A stretch of 22,980 bases of DNA, from positions 1 to 22,980 of IMG/VR virus record IMGVR_UViG_3300044971_001126; one strand, 5' to 3'. The notes beneath the pieces are model-generated. The model worked only from the letters and a program-made list of their open reading frames with translations. It was not told the DNA's origin and ran no database searches. The stretch is from a virus. Position numbers and translations under genes: made by a program. Shown here piece after piece: positions 15,987 to 22,542 of the stretch (positions are counted from its first letter, which is position 1; the number at the start of each line of letters is the position of its first letter).

Positions 15987-16446
15987 TGCGTGCCTCTCCT
16001 ACGTGATGAGGACCAATTTTCACCGCACCAACAGTCGAAACAAACGAAACCGTTTCCGTTCCAAGTGCCGCTAATGATGTTGCTTGTGCTTGCGTCATCA
16101 ATCCAGTCAGCACTAAACCACCGACAAGCGTTTGCACCGAAGCTAAAGCAAAATCGATTGTCAGTATCTTGCCAGACGTATCGTCGATCCAATCTCTTGC
16201 CGCAATCGCCAATCCTCGAACAGTGACAAGACTTTCGGCAGGTATCGCAAGCGGGTTTCCTGGCTCGGTAGCCATGACGATGGCAGACCAATACTGGTTT
16301 TCGATTGCGTGCTTTTTCACTTCCCAAGTTGGGACTAAACGACTACGAGTAACCGTTTTTGCGTTTAACAAATCGGCAATAGCAGCATCGTTTAGGCCGT
16401 CATACTCAGGCTTGGCAATCTCTGTTTTAATAGCTGCCATGTCCAT
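15976..16446 (-). CDS. phage tail-region protein, unknown function
   Basis: A 156-residue, mainly helical protein beginning MDMAAIKTEIAKPEYDGLNDAAIADLLNAKT, a start type common in tail-region genes ('..I..EI..P.Y..L.DAEAA..LNA.'). The middle has VTVRGLAIAARDWIDD and a helical pair, and the end contains SLAALGTETVSFVSTVG. The function of the family is not established. An ATG two codons in (16440) is equally possible; neither has a clear ribosome site. It lies two bases after the preceding gene's stop, in the adhesion block. Confidence 0.6.
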   Translation of the reverse strand: MDMAAIKTEIAKPEYDGLNDAAIADLLNAKTVTRSRLVPTWEVKKHAIENQYWSAIVMATEPGNPLAIPAESLVTVRGLAIAARDWIDDTSGKILTIDFALASVQTLVGGLVLTGLMTQAQATSLAALGTETVSFVSTVGAVKIGPHHVGEARNAQ

Positions 16447-16448
16447 GG

Positions 16449-16877
16449 TTAAGCGTTGCCGTCTGTCAAGGTAAACGTATTGACCGTGAACGATTGACCT
16501 GCGGTGAATGAAGTCGAAGAAACTTCCATGTCACCACCGCCGCTAGTTGCTGTAACTGTTCCCTGGATAAAACAGGTTGTTCCGTCCTTTGTCGATTGCG
16601 AGTTGTAGACGCAGAAATGACCTGCCGTACCAGTAGCATCGGCAGACAAATCTTGCCATGTTCCAGAAATTGTTTTCGCTCCAGCCGTTGGTGTACCCGC
16701 AGCTGCCATCCAATCGGATGGTAAGTTAATAGTCGCAAGCACTGTTCCAGTCCGTGTTGCTGCACAGTTTGCAGGAACAGAACCCGAACGAATCTCCAGC
16801 GAACAGGATGTACCGTTCGTCGATTCGATTGTGTCAAGCCTTGCGTTTCTCGTAGCCACATTAAATTGAATAGCCAT
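16449..16877 (-). CDS. phage virion protein with beta-sandwich fold
   Basis: A 142-residue protein of a type frequent in phage tail clusters: MAIQFNVATRNARLDTIEST, then EIRSGSVPANCAATRTGTVL, NLPSDWMAAA, ISGTWQDLSADATGTAGHFCVYNS, and QSFTVNTFTLTDGNA at the end. The family has no assigned biochemical role; repeated strands and a conserved TLTDGNA end suggest a capping or fibre-base piece. The ATG at 16877 follows AAGGAT. It is 14 bases from the Mtd-N protein gene upstream. Confidence that this is a virion protein is good; the exact place is unknown. Confidence 0.68.
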   Translation of the reverse strand: MAIQFNVATRNARLDTIESTNGTSCSLEIRSGSVPANCAATRTGTVLATINLPSDWMAAAGTPTAGAKTISGTWQDLSADATGTAGHFCVYNSQSTKDGTTCFIQGTVTATSGGGDMEVSSTSFTAGQSFTVNTFTLTDGNA

Positions 16878-16891
16878 TCGTCTTTATCCTT

Positions 16892-17122
16892 TTATGGAGT
16901 GTACTGTAAATAGATATCACCATCGTTACCGCCCGATGGTGCCGCTGTGCCAACTGTGATCTTAGGACTGGAAAAAGCCAACCCGCTCCAAGCTGTCGAT
17001 CCGTCTCCGTACTTGACCCGGTTTTCAGTGGTATCGATACCAGCTTCACCTTGCAGCAAAATAGGATTTGCAGCAGCCCATTGACTTGTCGTCCCACGCT
17101 TTAGCTTTATCTTGTCGTTCAC
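16892..17122 (-). CDS. Mtd-N-domain protein, single domain
   Basis: A 76-residue protein that is almost only the Mtd-like N-terminal domain: KIKLKRGTTSQWAAANPIL, GEAGIDTTENRVKYGDGSTAW, then a short tail that includes the common collar start GTAAPSGGNDGDIYLQYTP. The latter is often the beginning of a fibre repeat, so the protein may be a shortened fibre or a free adaptor. The GTG at 17122 overlaps the upstream stop as GTGA. It is the first of three genes in the window with this domain. Confidence 0.75.
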   Translation of the reverse strand: MNDKIKLKRGTTSQWAAANPILLQGEAGIDTTENRVKYGDGSTAWSGLAFSSPKITVGTAAPSGGNDGDIYLQYTP

Positions 17123-17574
17123 GGTGTGCCTCCGTCGTAGGTATCTCCAGTCATTACAGACTCAGGAAATCCACCATCGATCACCGAATAGATAAACTCA
17201 CCATCTGCAGTCGGCTTCGTCACGAACTGAACAGAACAATCGGAAAGAACTCTCGTTGTCTCACGGTTTAGATGACGGACTTCGACAGAGTATCGATAAC
17301 GGCCTGGCTCCAGTTCAATCGTGTCAGCTTGATAAAGTTCGAATCGAAGATACCAATTGCCACCCGTCGCATCGATCACAGACCCTTGCACTAGGAACGC
17401 ACTGTCTTTGTAGACACCACCGAAATAACACGTACAACCACCAATAGAGAATCCGCTGATCGCTGGTATCGTCCACTGAAACGAACGGCTTGGATGGAGG
17501 TAATCGTCTGCGATAACGATCGGTCCATTGATCGATCCGTCAGCGTTCACCATGGTTGTCGCTGTGTACGTCAC
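17119..17574 (-). CDS. baseplate/tail-type beta-sandwich protein (BppU-N-like)
   Basis: A 151-residue protein. The layout is an N-terminal DDYLHPSRSFQWTIPAISGF strand region, FLVQGSVIDATGGNWYLRFEL, then LEPGRYRYSVEVRHLNRETTRVLSDCSVQFV. The 'TG..W.... L.PG.Y.YDVEV......VL.G.V.V' pattern is seen in the N-terminal domain of baseplate upper proteins and related phage tail proteins. It may anchor the receptor-binding proteins encoded downstream. GTG start (GTGA overlap with the membrane-coil gene). The ending DTYDGGTP resembles common phage tail endings. Family call moderate. Confidence 0.55.
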   Translation of the reverse strand: MTYTATTMVNADGSINGPIVIADDYLHPSRSFQWTIPAISGFSIGGCTCYFGGVYKDSAFLVQGSVIDATGGNWYLRFELYQADTIELEPGRYRYSVEVRHLNRETTRVLSDCSVQFVTKPTADGEFIYSVIDGGFPESVMTGDTYDGGTP

Positions 17575-17876
17575 TTCGTTTCGTTCCTGTGTGAGTACTT
17601 CGTACCAGTAACGTCAATTTTCGAAACTTTAGATTCCAACGTCTCCATCTTTGCTTCCAGCACTGCACACTTCGTATAAAGCTCGGCCCTATCTTGCTCA
17701 CACTGCTCCGAACGTTTAGCCGAGTTTTGCAAATCTGACTTCAGTTCCTGAATATTCTTTGCGTTTTCGTTTTCACGCAACTTAAACAGAAACGCAACAG
17801 CAGACGCTAGCGATGCAATGATCGTCGCAACACTTGCCATCACCCAGCCCGTCAAACCAACTTGTTCCTGCGTCAT
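17571..17876 (-). CDS. membrane-anchored coiled-coil protein (holin- or spanin-like)
   Basis: A 101-residue protein with a short N-terminus, one hydrophobic segment at about residues 10-31 (WVMASVATIIASLASAVAFLF), then a charged helix of about 60 residues with heptad character (IQELKSDLQNSAKRSEQCEQ, CAVLEAKMETLESKVSKI). One membrane span and a long coiled coil occur in phage inner-membrane lysis proteins (i-spanin type) and in some holin-like proteins, but no specific family is recognised. The ATG at 17876 is chosen because the frame upstream is a shadow of another gene. It has no obvious ribosome site. It follows the secreted small protein by 13 bases. Confidence 0.6.
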   Translation of the reverse strand: MTQEQVGLTGWVMASVATIIASLASAVAFLFKLRENENAKNIQELKSDLQNSAKRSEQCEQDRAELYTKCAVLEAKMETLESKVSKIDVTGTKYSHRNETK

Positions 17877-17889
17877 GGATAGCACGGAT

Positions 17890-18141
17890 CTATCTGCATT
17901 TGAGTCGTGAGAAGAAACCACGAGCTTTCGATACAACACATCGTTTTGACTCGTTTGCTTTGCACAAAATAATTTGTGACTCGTCACGCACGATTTGCAA
18001 TCCAGCAACAACAGGAGCCACCGCAACCGATGCGACTTTACGAACCACGTCACAGCGTCCGTTCTGGCATTCGATCTCCTGTGAGTAGCTAATCGTACTA
18101 AGTACAACCAAAGCAATTAGCGTGTTGATGATTTTCAGCAT
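17890..18141 (-). CDS. small secreted Cys-containing protein
   Basis: An 83-residue protein with a clear signal peptide (MLKIINTLIALVVLSTISYS, cut probably near Q21/E22), then ECQNGRCDVVRKV, a hydrophobic helix (VASVAVAPVVAGLQIV), and a basic Cys-bearing end; five Cys in all (C24, C29, C58, C66, C82 by eye). The 'CxNGxCxxVR' start after a signal peptide is a style I associate with planctomycete small secreted proteins, a memory-based inference. The ATG at 18141 overlaps the preceding stop as TAATG and has AAGGA eight bases upstream, which decides it over an ATG ten codons earlier. No lipobox is seen, so a classical o-spanin is not supported. Confidence 0.6.
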   Translation of the reverse strand: MLKIINTLIALVVLSTISYSQEIECQNGRCDVVRKVASVAVAPVVAGLQIVRDESQIILCKANESKRCVVSKARGFFSRLKCR

Positions 18142-18830
18142 TACTGCAATCCTTTCGTTATCGCGTCGCATGCGTCCAGGTATTTCGCTACCGTTTGCAG
18201 CTTCGCATCGTTAATCCACTTCGCGTTAGGTATCCGCCACACTTCTTCCCAGTTTGCATCTCTCGACGAACCTCTAGGACGAGCCAAAAGTACCGATTCA
18301 ATCGAATGAACAAATGCCGATTGAGCACCTTGCAGCGTTGGACATTCGTTTTTGTCGCACATCGCTCGCATGTCAGACACAATCTTCTTTAGAGAAGTCG
18401 CCAATGCTGCTCGCGTGGATGGGTCGTTAAGGCTTAGACTATTAACTCGACTAAGCTCCAACAATTTCGCAAACTCACCTGGATTACTTGGAGGCACATC
18501 AGGATCTGGCCTAGGCAAAATAGAATCACCGATCACCACCGTATGCTTTGCGTAATCAATCGCTGCCGTCTTGTCCGAAACAATCAGAATAAACGTGTAG
18601 TTACCAGGACGAGGAGTCGCAAAAAAAATCTGCGAGTCTATTGCTGTGCATCCGGCTTGCGCTGTCGAGATTCCTTCAGGAGTAATCCACTTGTGATTGT
18701 CCCCTTTCGACTTCGACGAATTAAGCACCACCAGCTCGCCAGGCAATGCTTTGCTTGGCGCGTCGATGATCGCTTCGACTTGTGCGAAACATGCGACCGA
18801 CAATAGCAACCATGCTGCGATTGTTCTCAT
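18141..18830 (-). CDS. secreted PKD-like domain protein
   Basis: A 229-residue protein. Residues 1-20 are a signal peptide (MRTIAAWLLLSVACFAQVEA); a lipoprotein cut at C14 is possible but the lipobox is poor. Residues about 20-100 resemble a PKD/Ig-like beta domain (APSKALPGELVVLNSSKSKG, HKWITPEG, PRPGNYTFILIVSD, HTVVIGD). A Pro-rich linker (LPRPDPDVPPSNPG) leads to a helical C-terminal part with several Trp and Cys (CDKNEC). PKD domains mediate protein or glycan contact. Its gene overlaps the protease gene as ATGA and the next as TAATG, so it is probably made together with the protease and may be its partner or anchor in the envelope. Confidence 0.65.
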   Translation of the reverse strand: MRTIAAWLLLSVACFAQVEAIIDAPSKALPGELVVLNSSKSKGDNHKWITPEGISTAQAGCTAIDSQIFFATPRPGNYTFILIVSDKTAAIDYAKHTVVIGDSILPRPDPDVPPSNPGEFAKLLELSRVNSLSLNDPSTRAALATSLKKIVSDMRAMCDKNECPTLQGAQSAFVHSIESVLLARPRGSSRDANWEEVWRIPNAKWINDAKLQTVAKYLDACDAITKGLQ

Positions 18831-19744
18831 GCCAGCACCAATTCCGACCTTAGAAGAGATTGCAAAAGTGAGTCAGCGACAGGAATACCGTGACCAAATC
18901 TAGGATCGAAACCTGGTGCACCAGCGTCTTTCAAATTCATTTTGAAAAACTCATTGACGCTCTTCGCTGCCGTCCATTGCGGCTTACCTTGCCGCCGCAT
19001 GACTTCGACGATGCACGCCAAAAGACCCGAACCAAACGGAGTCGCCATCGATGTTCCGCTCATCGATGTGTAGCCACTTCCGTTCTTTGAAAAAGAGATA
19101 ATATCTTGACCTGGACAAGCCCAATCAATCTCTCGTCCACCGCTAGAAAAGTTTGCTATCTGTCCGCTTGCTTGGTACGCACCACAGCAGATGCAACCTT
19201 CGTATTTTCCAGGCCACCCGATCGTATTCGCACCGTTGTAGCCAGCGTTACCTGCTGCAGCATTGACAATGCAACCTTTCGAAAACGCGTAATCGATAGC
19301 TCGGTTCGTTTCAACGTCAGATCCACCACCACCCAGAGAAAGGCTGATGATGTCGGCACCTTCGTCAGTTGCCCATCGGATACCGTTAGCGATACCAACC
19401 GATGACCCACTTCCTTGATCGCTCAAGCACTTGAACACAATCAGATCAGCATCAGGAGCCAGGCCGATTCCGTTGCGTCCCAATGCCGTTCCTGCACAAT
19501 GAGTTCCGTGTCCGTTACCGTCGCGAAGTGCAGACTGACCAGAGATGAACGACTTCGACGCAATCGGTTCAGGACCGTCTACGTGCTTTGTGTAGCCAGT
19601 ATCACCGATCGCAACCTTGATTCCTTTTCCAGTTGCAATCGACTTGACTTTTTCCGCAAGTTCAGACGGCCAGTGCCATAGCCTGGGAGCCATAGCATAG
19701 AGATCATTATTGTAGATTGTGTCAGGTGGGATCGTGTAATCCAC
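18827..19744 (-). CDS. subtilisin-family (S8) serine protease
   Basis: A 305-residue protease with an intact triad: Asp in VAIGDTG (about D48), His in GNGHGTHCAG (about H79) and Ser in SGTSMATP (about S232), plus the oxyanion Asn in AAAGNAG (about N166) and the ISLSLGG substrate strand. No signal peptide and no I9 propeptide are visible: the N-terminus begins directly at the mature-type segment before the Asp. Five or more Cys, including CICC, are unusual for a subtilase. The GTG start at 19744 shares its G with the upstream stop (TAGTG) and has AGGTGG upstream. It is coupled to the secreted PKD protein. Subtilases are rare in phage cores. A role in host exit or virion maturation is inferred; see findings. 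Confidence 0.9.
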   Translation of the reverse strand: MDYTIPPDTIYNNDLYAMAPRLWHWPSELAEKVKSIATGKGIKVAIGDTGYTKHVDGPEPIASKSFISGQSALRDGNGHGTHCAGTALGRNGIGLAPDADLIVFKCLSDQGSGSSVGIANGIRWATDEGADIISLSLGGGGSDVETNRAIDYAFSKGCIVNAAAGNAGYNGANTIGWPGKYEGCICCGAYQASGQIANFSSGGREIDWACPGQDIISFSKNGSGYTSMSGTSMATPFGSGLLACIVEVMRRQGKPQWTAAKSVNEFFKMNLKDAGAPGFDPRFGHGIPVADSLLQSLLRSELVLA

Positions 19745-20061
19745 TAGCCACCTCGACGAGCTAACCAAAGCTCAATCAGCTTCAGAACAATCGGAATCAA
19801 CAGCGAAGGATCGATTGCTGTCGCTTGCGGATCTTCGGATGTAATTGCATCGAGTGCATGAATGCATCCGCTGATCGTAGACGGCAACTCGTCTTCCGCA
19901 CCTAGCGAGATAACAAAACCAGTTTTCAGAAGTGCTCCGATCTCACCCGAGATAGCACCAACCAGCAAAAGATTGTCACCGCGATCGAAATCTCCAGAGC
20001 GAAGATTCTTCACCAACTGCAACACATGATTGACTGGCAACCGTGCTTCGAAATCGTACAT
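19744..20061 (-). CDS. hypothetical phage protein upstream of the protease
   Basis: A 105-residue protein, not recognised. Residues 1-40 (MYDFEARLPVNHVLQLVKNL) are amphipathic; the centre (GDNLLLVGAISGEIGALLKTGFVISL) is helix-rich and semi-hydrophobic; the end (IPIVLKLIELWLARRGG) could be membrane-associated. No signal peptide. The ATG at 20061 with GGAG upstream is preferred to a TTG fourteen codons earlier. Its stop codon shares a base with the protease start, so the two are tightly coupled; a helper, inhibitor or export partner of the protease is possible but unproven. Confidence 0.6.
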   Translation of the reverse strand: MYDFEARLPVNHVLQLVKNLRSGDFDRGDNLLLVGAISGEIGALLKTGFVISLGAEDELPSTISGCIHALDAITSEDPQATAIDPSLLIPIVLKLIELWLARRGG

Positions 20062-20127
20062 GCCAATACTCCAGCGGAATCGGGAAAGATAATCCGCTTT
20101 CAATCATGCATGTATCGATGACACTAG

Positions 20128-20331
20128 CTAGTCGCTATCTGCCACCGTGTCGCTATTTGTCGCACTATGTCGCAGCCATACTACAATTTGTGACATCGTC
20201 CAAGTCGGCCTGGTAAGAACTGGATTCGTTGGAGGAAGTTTGCCAGCTCGCTTCCATCGCTCAATGGTTCTAACAGACCTATCAACGATTTTTGCCAATG
20301 CCTTTTTGTCGATCAGTTTCAAATCATCCAT
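20128..20331 (-). CDS. small helix-turn-helix DNA-binding protein
   Basis: A 67-residue protein with a MerR/AlpA-type helix-turn-helix: LIDKKALAKIVDRSVRTIERW, then a wing KRAGKLPPTNPVLTRPTWTM and a last helix SQIVVWLRHS. Such proteins act as excisionases or regulators. It sits at the border between the early replication genes and the envelope/virion genes, which would suit a switch for late expression, but this is only positional. The ATG at 20331 is preceded by GGTGA and lies 7 bases after the previous stop. A 66-base gap follows, one of few in the window. Confidence 0.75.
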   Translation of the reverse strand: MDDLKLIDKKALAKIVDRSVRTIERWKRAGKLPPTNPVLTRPTWTMSQIVVWLRHSATNSDTVADSD

Positions 20332-20338
20332 GAGTCAC

Positions 20339-20485
20339 CTACGGTTTGATCGTTTGCTGTAGTCCCAATTGGATCAGCTGGGTTTCGATCATAGTGATTG
20401 CCAGCTTGACATCGTCCGCGGTGACGACCAAGGCCGTCTCGCCCGAAAAATACCCTTTGAAGCTGTTACAGGTCCAGGTTTTCAT
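20339..20485 (-). CDS. 48-residue early protein
   Basis: A short frame starting MKTWTCNSFKGYFSGETALV and continuing through VTADDVKLAITMIETQLIQL to a TAG. The beta hairpin then helix layout is like a family of small phage proteins ('.KTF.C..F.GHW.VGTAAVVVA....EA...L...L') of unknown function. The ATG overlaps the stop of the zinc-knuckle gene as ATGA, and the stop is seven bases before the HTH gene. The tight coupling and sensible protein composition make it a real gene despite its size. Confidence 0.65.
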   Translation of the reverse strand: MKTWTCNSFKGYFSGETALVVTADDVKLAITMIETQLIQLGLQQTIKP

Positions 20486-20571
20486 TGGACCCCACACATA
20501 CAGTGCCGACAAGCACCACTTTTGTTTTTTGTGTCTCTACCACAAAACTCGCAGTTTCGTAACTCGCTCAT
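20482..20571 (-). CDS. 29-residue zinc-knuckle microprotein
   Basis: A frame of 29 codons, MSELRNCEFCGRDTKNKSGA followed by CRHCMCGVQ. Two CxxC pairs (C7/C10 and C21/C24, with C26 spare) are spaced for a single zinc ion. It is bracketed by ATGA overlaps on both sides, which is strong support that it is translated. Function unknown; DNA, RNA or protein binding is plausible in an early operon. Confidence 0.65.
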   Translation of the reverse strand: MSELRNCEFCGRDTKNKSGACRHCMCGVQ

Positions 20572-20840
20572 CCGCCGTTCCTTCTCCGTGCCATGCGTTG
20601 CTGCCGCTTTTCCCGAAACACCTTATTGATAAACGTCGCTTTTTCAAACTCTTCGCTTATGGTTGCCAACACGCACTCGTCGTACTTGTGCCACAGCGGT
20701 TGGCCTAATCGAACACGTTCCGTGATTACGAATAGCTTTTCAAGACTACCTGGCCGAGCGCCAGTCGGCTCGCATTCGTTGCGTGGTTCAAAGTCTTCGT
20801 CGTGTTGTTTTAGACGAAGTTCGCGAAAAATGTTGTTCAT
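20568..20840 (-). CDS. hypothetical early phage protein
   Basis: A 90-residue charged protein. The centre, TGARPGSLEKLFVITERVRLG, followed by QPLWHKYDE, matches a motif ('.RPGS.EKI.V...R...G.PLWHP.D') seen in small bacterial and phage proteins of unknown role. The C-terminal part is basic (REKRQQRMARRRNGG), suggesting nucleic acid contact. It overlaps both neighbours as ATGA. No enzyme motif. Confidence 0.65.
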   Translation of the reverse strand: MNNIFRELRLKQHDEDFEPRNECEPTGARPGSLEKLFVITERVRLGQPLWHKYDECVLATISEEFEKATFINKVFREKRQQRMARRRNGG

Positions 20841-21310
20841 GGTACTTCCGGTGTCTCATTGTGAAAAAACGCTTCGTGATCCGTCTTCTCGAACTGACTA
20901 GCCGTATACGCCACACCTAACGCTGCCCAGTAGTGCCCAGAAACTCCGTAAAGCGGACCTGGGTTCTTCTTTGTTCCGACCTCTCCCAGTGCGTCTATCA
21001 ACGCTTGTCGAATGTTGGTGTCCTTTGCTCGTGCTGAACCGCATAGTGTTAGCTTGACATCTCGCCTTGGAATCAGACGAACGACTCCCAGTTGCTGTTG
21101 CATGCGTCCAATCTGAAACACCGTCCTGAACACTTCTTGACCCACTGCCATACCGAAAGACTCAATCCACTCAATAGCAACCTTGTGTTTCCATAACGCA
21201 TCTGGCAAATCCTCCGGCTTGAACGTGCCAACTGATACCACTCGCTTTTCCACAGAGTCGAACAGTACGCAAGATTGCTCTACTGGACCTGGATCTATTC
21301 CGACTATCAC
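20837..21310 (-). CDS. RuvC-like Holliday junction resolvase
   Basis: A 157-residue RNase H-fold nuclease. Motif 1 is GIDPG (catalytic D6); the second acidic site is in VAIEWIESFG (E47/E50); the C-terminal helix has AKDTNIRQAL (D98) and SGHYWAALGVAYT with His126 in place of the usual acidic pair. I know this 'GPLYG..GH.WAAL.VA' ending from phage RuvC-like proteins. It would resolve branched replication intermediates before packaging. GTG start, overlapping the previous stop as GTGA, in the replication operon. The call is firm at the fold level, less so for exact substrate. Confidence 0.75.
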   Translation of the reverse strand: MIVGIDPGPVEQSCVLFDSVEKRVVSVGTFKPEDLPDALWKHKVAIEWIESFGMAVGQEVFRTVFQIGRMQQQLGVVRLIPRRDVKLTLCGSARAKDTNIRQALIDALGEVGTKKNPGPLYGVSGHYWAALGVAYTASQFEKTDHEAFFHNETPEVP

Positions 21311-21771
21311 TTAAACGACTCCAGTGCTTGTTGCTTTCGTTCCTCGACCTGCTTCGTAAGTTCTTCGTAGCTGATCTGTCCTAAATCATAACTTGCTTTG
21401 AGTCCCAGCACATCTTTCATAAACGGACCACACACAGCGTTGTAGTTCCCCTTCGGCTGCTTTAGGTTCAACTGTTCGAACACCTCGAGGCGGTGGCGAG
21501 CTGCATAGTTCTTCGATCGATCTTTCTGCACGACCGCAATCACATGGTTGATAAACAGCTCACGCTGATAGCCTGACGGTGGCGGTATATCGTTTGCGTT
21601 CCATCGGTTTAGCACACTGATAGCTTCTGCTGTTGAGATCCGTTCAAGGTTCTTTGCCCAAAGCTGCAACGTCTGCTTCGGATCTGGTGAGTTATCTTTA
21701 ACCCATTGAAGCACCCCAGGAAAAGCAATAAACGCTTCCCGTAGAAAACTGTTCGCTTCTTCGATCGTCAC
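21307..21771 (-). CDS. probable replicative helicase loader
   Basis: A 154-residue helical protein. FLREAFIAFPGVLQWVKDNSPD, QTLQLWAKNLERISTAEAISVL and RWNANDIPPPSGYQRELFINHVI resemble the N-terminal part of phage helicase loaders of the SPP1 gp39/G40P-loader type ('..F..FP.....W...L......A..A...W'). Its position right after the initiator-like gene fits. GTG start with GTGA overlap. No ATPase motif is present, so a DnaC-type loader is excluded. The call is by similarity of pattern and context. Confidence 0.55.
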   Translation of the reverse strand: MTIEEANSFLREAFIAFPGVLQWVKDNSPDPKQTLQLWAKNLERISTAEAISVLNRWNANDIPPPSGYQRELFINHVIAVVQKDRSKNYAARHRLEVFEQLNLKQPKGNYNAVCGPFMKDVLGLKASYDLGQISYEELTKQVEERKQQALESFK

Positions 21772-22511
21772 AATCCCACCTCCTCAAAAGTTGTTTTCTG
21801 CCTGCGTCCGTTCGATCTCGTCTCTGGTGGTGGCCGATTGTGATCTCCACCCAGGTTGATGTTTGCCCAATTCTTTCCGATTGCGTATTCGATAGCCGCG
21901 ATCCGATCGTCAACGTCTGGGTAAGCCTGAGCCAATTGCATCAATTGCGTTTCCTCAGAGATCCCGTTGATCGATTTGCCTTTGTCCAGAGAGTGCATTT
22001 TCCACCGAGTCCAAGATTTCGAAAACTCTTTTCCTGCGTCTTCTCTCTCTCTCTTTTCCTCTGTTCCCCTGTTCCCCTGTTCCCCTGTTCCTAAGGGCTT
22101 CTCGCTGCTTCCCGGTGAAGCACCCGAATGCTTCCCCGTTGCTTCACCTGTTTCTACCAATGTTTTCGTTGGCTTTTTCGGTGGAGGTGGCAATCGGGAA
22201 TCGAAACTAGCTTCCTTTCCTGAGAGTCGTTGATGCTTCTTGAAATTGCAGATTTCAACGTATCGCTTCCCGTCAACTTCATAGTGAACGACATAGTTGC
22301 ACTCGATTAGTTCACCGAGAAGCACCTCGATTTTCACCTCTGCTTCCCAGGGAAAGACTTGTGAATGAACCTGCATAGGCACCCATCGAAGCCGACCTTC
22401 GCAATCGGCAAGAGTCAGAAGTCCGATGGCAAGCAAACGAGCATGAGCTGACTTCTGAGCTAGATCCTCGTGGCTGAAGAACTCTGGTTTGATCGTCCTA
22501 ATTCGCGGCAT
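21768..22511 (-). CDS. phage replication initiator-like protein
   Basis: A 247-residue protein. The N-terminal domain begins MPRIRTIKPEFFSHEDLAQK, then ARLLAIGLLTLADCEGRLRW and the DNA-binding helix region IEVLLGELIECNYVVHYE; this is the winged-helix start of many phage replication proteins ('P.IR.IKP.FF....LA..S...R.L..GL'). A Lys/Arg/Glu-rich hinge (residues about 115-165) is encoded by the 8-bp repeats. The C-terminal part (SWTRWKMHSLDKGKS, DVDDRIAAIEYAIGKNW) resembles the DnaD/primosome-like helicase-contact region. The frame is open 79 codons further upstream, but the family start and a terminator in between decide for 22511. Confidence 0.78.
   Translation of the reverse strand: MPRIRTIKPEFFSHEDLAQKSAHARLLAIGLLTLADCEGRLRWVPMQVHSQVFPWEAEVKIEVLLGELIECNYVVHYEVDGKRYVEICNFKKHQRLSGKEASFDSRLPPPPKKPTKTLVETGEATGKHSGASPGSSEKPLGTGEQGNRGTEEKREREDAGKEFSKSWTRWKMHSLDKGKSINGISEETQLMQLAQAYPDVDDRIAAIEYAIGKNWANINLGGDHNRPPPETRSNGRRQKTTFEEVGL
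22063..22091. repeat. iteron-like 8-bp direct repeats inside the replication gene
   Basis: GTTCCCCT occurs three times back to back (22063-22086) with a partial fourth, next to a pyrimidine tract (about 22041-22062). On the coding strand it reads AGGGGAAC. It could be the origin binding sites of the encoded initiator, as lambda ori lies within gene O. Confidence 0.6.
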
Positions 22512-22542
22512 CGTGCTGACCTTAAAAGATTCCTGTTGCGTT

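Noticed and set aside
7536-17122. Diversity-generating retroelement, suggested by Mtd-like domains
   Set aside because: No reverse transcriptase, template repeat or C-type lectin variable domain is seen; only the N-terminal Mtd-type domain is shared.
18619-18628. A-run on the plus strand (T8 on the coding strand) in the PKD protein gene as a terminator
   Set aside because: No hairpin precedes it on the minus strand and it encodes QIFFA inside the beta domain.
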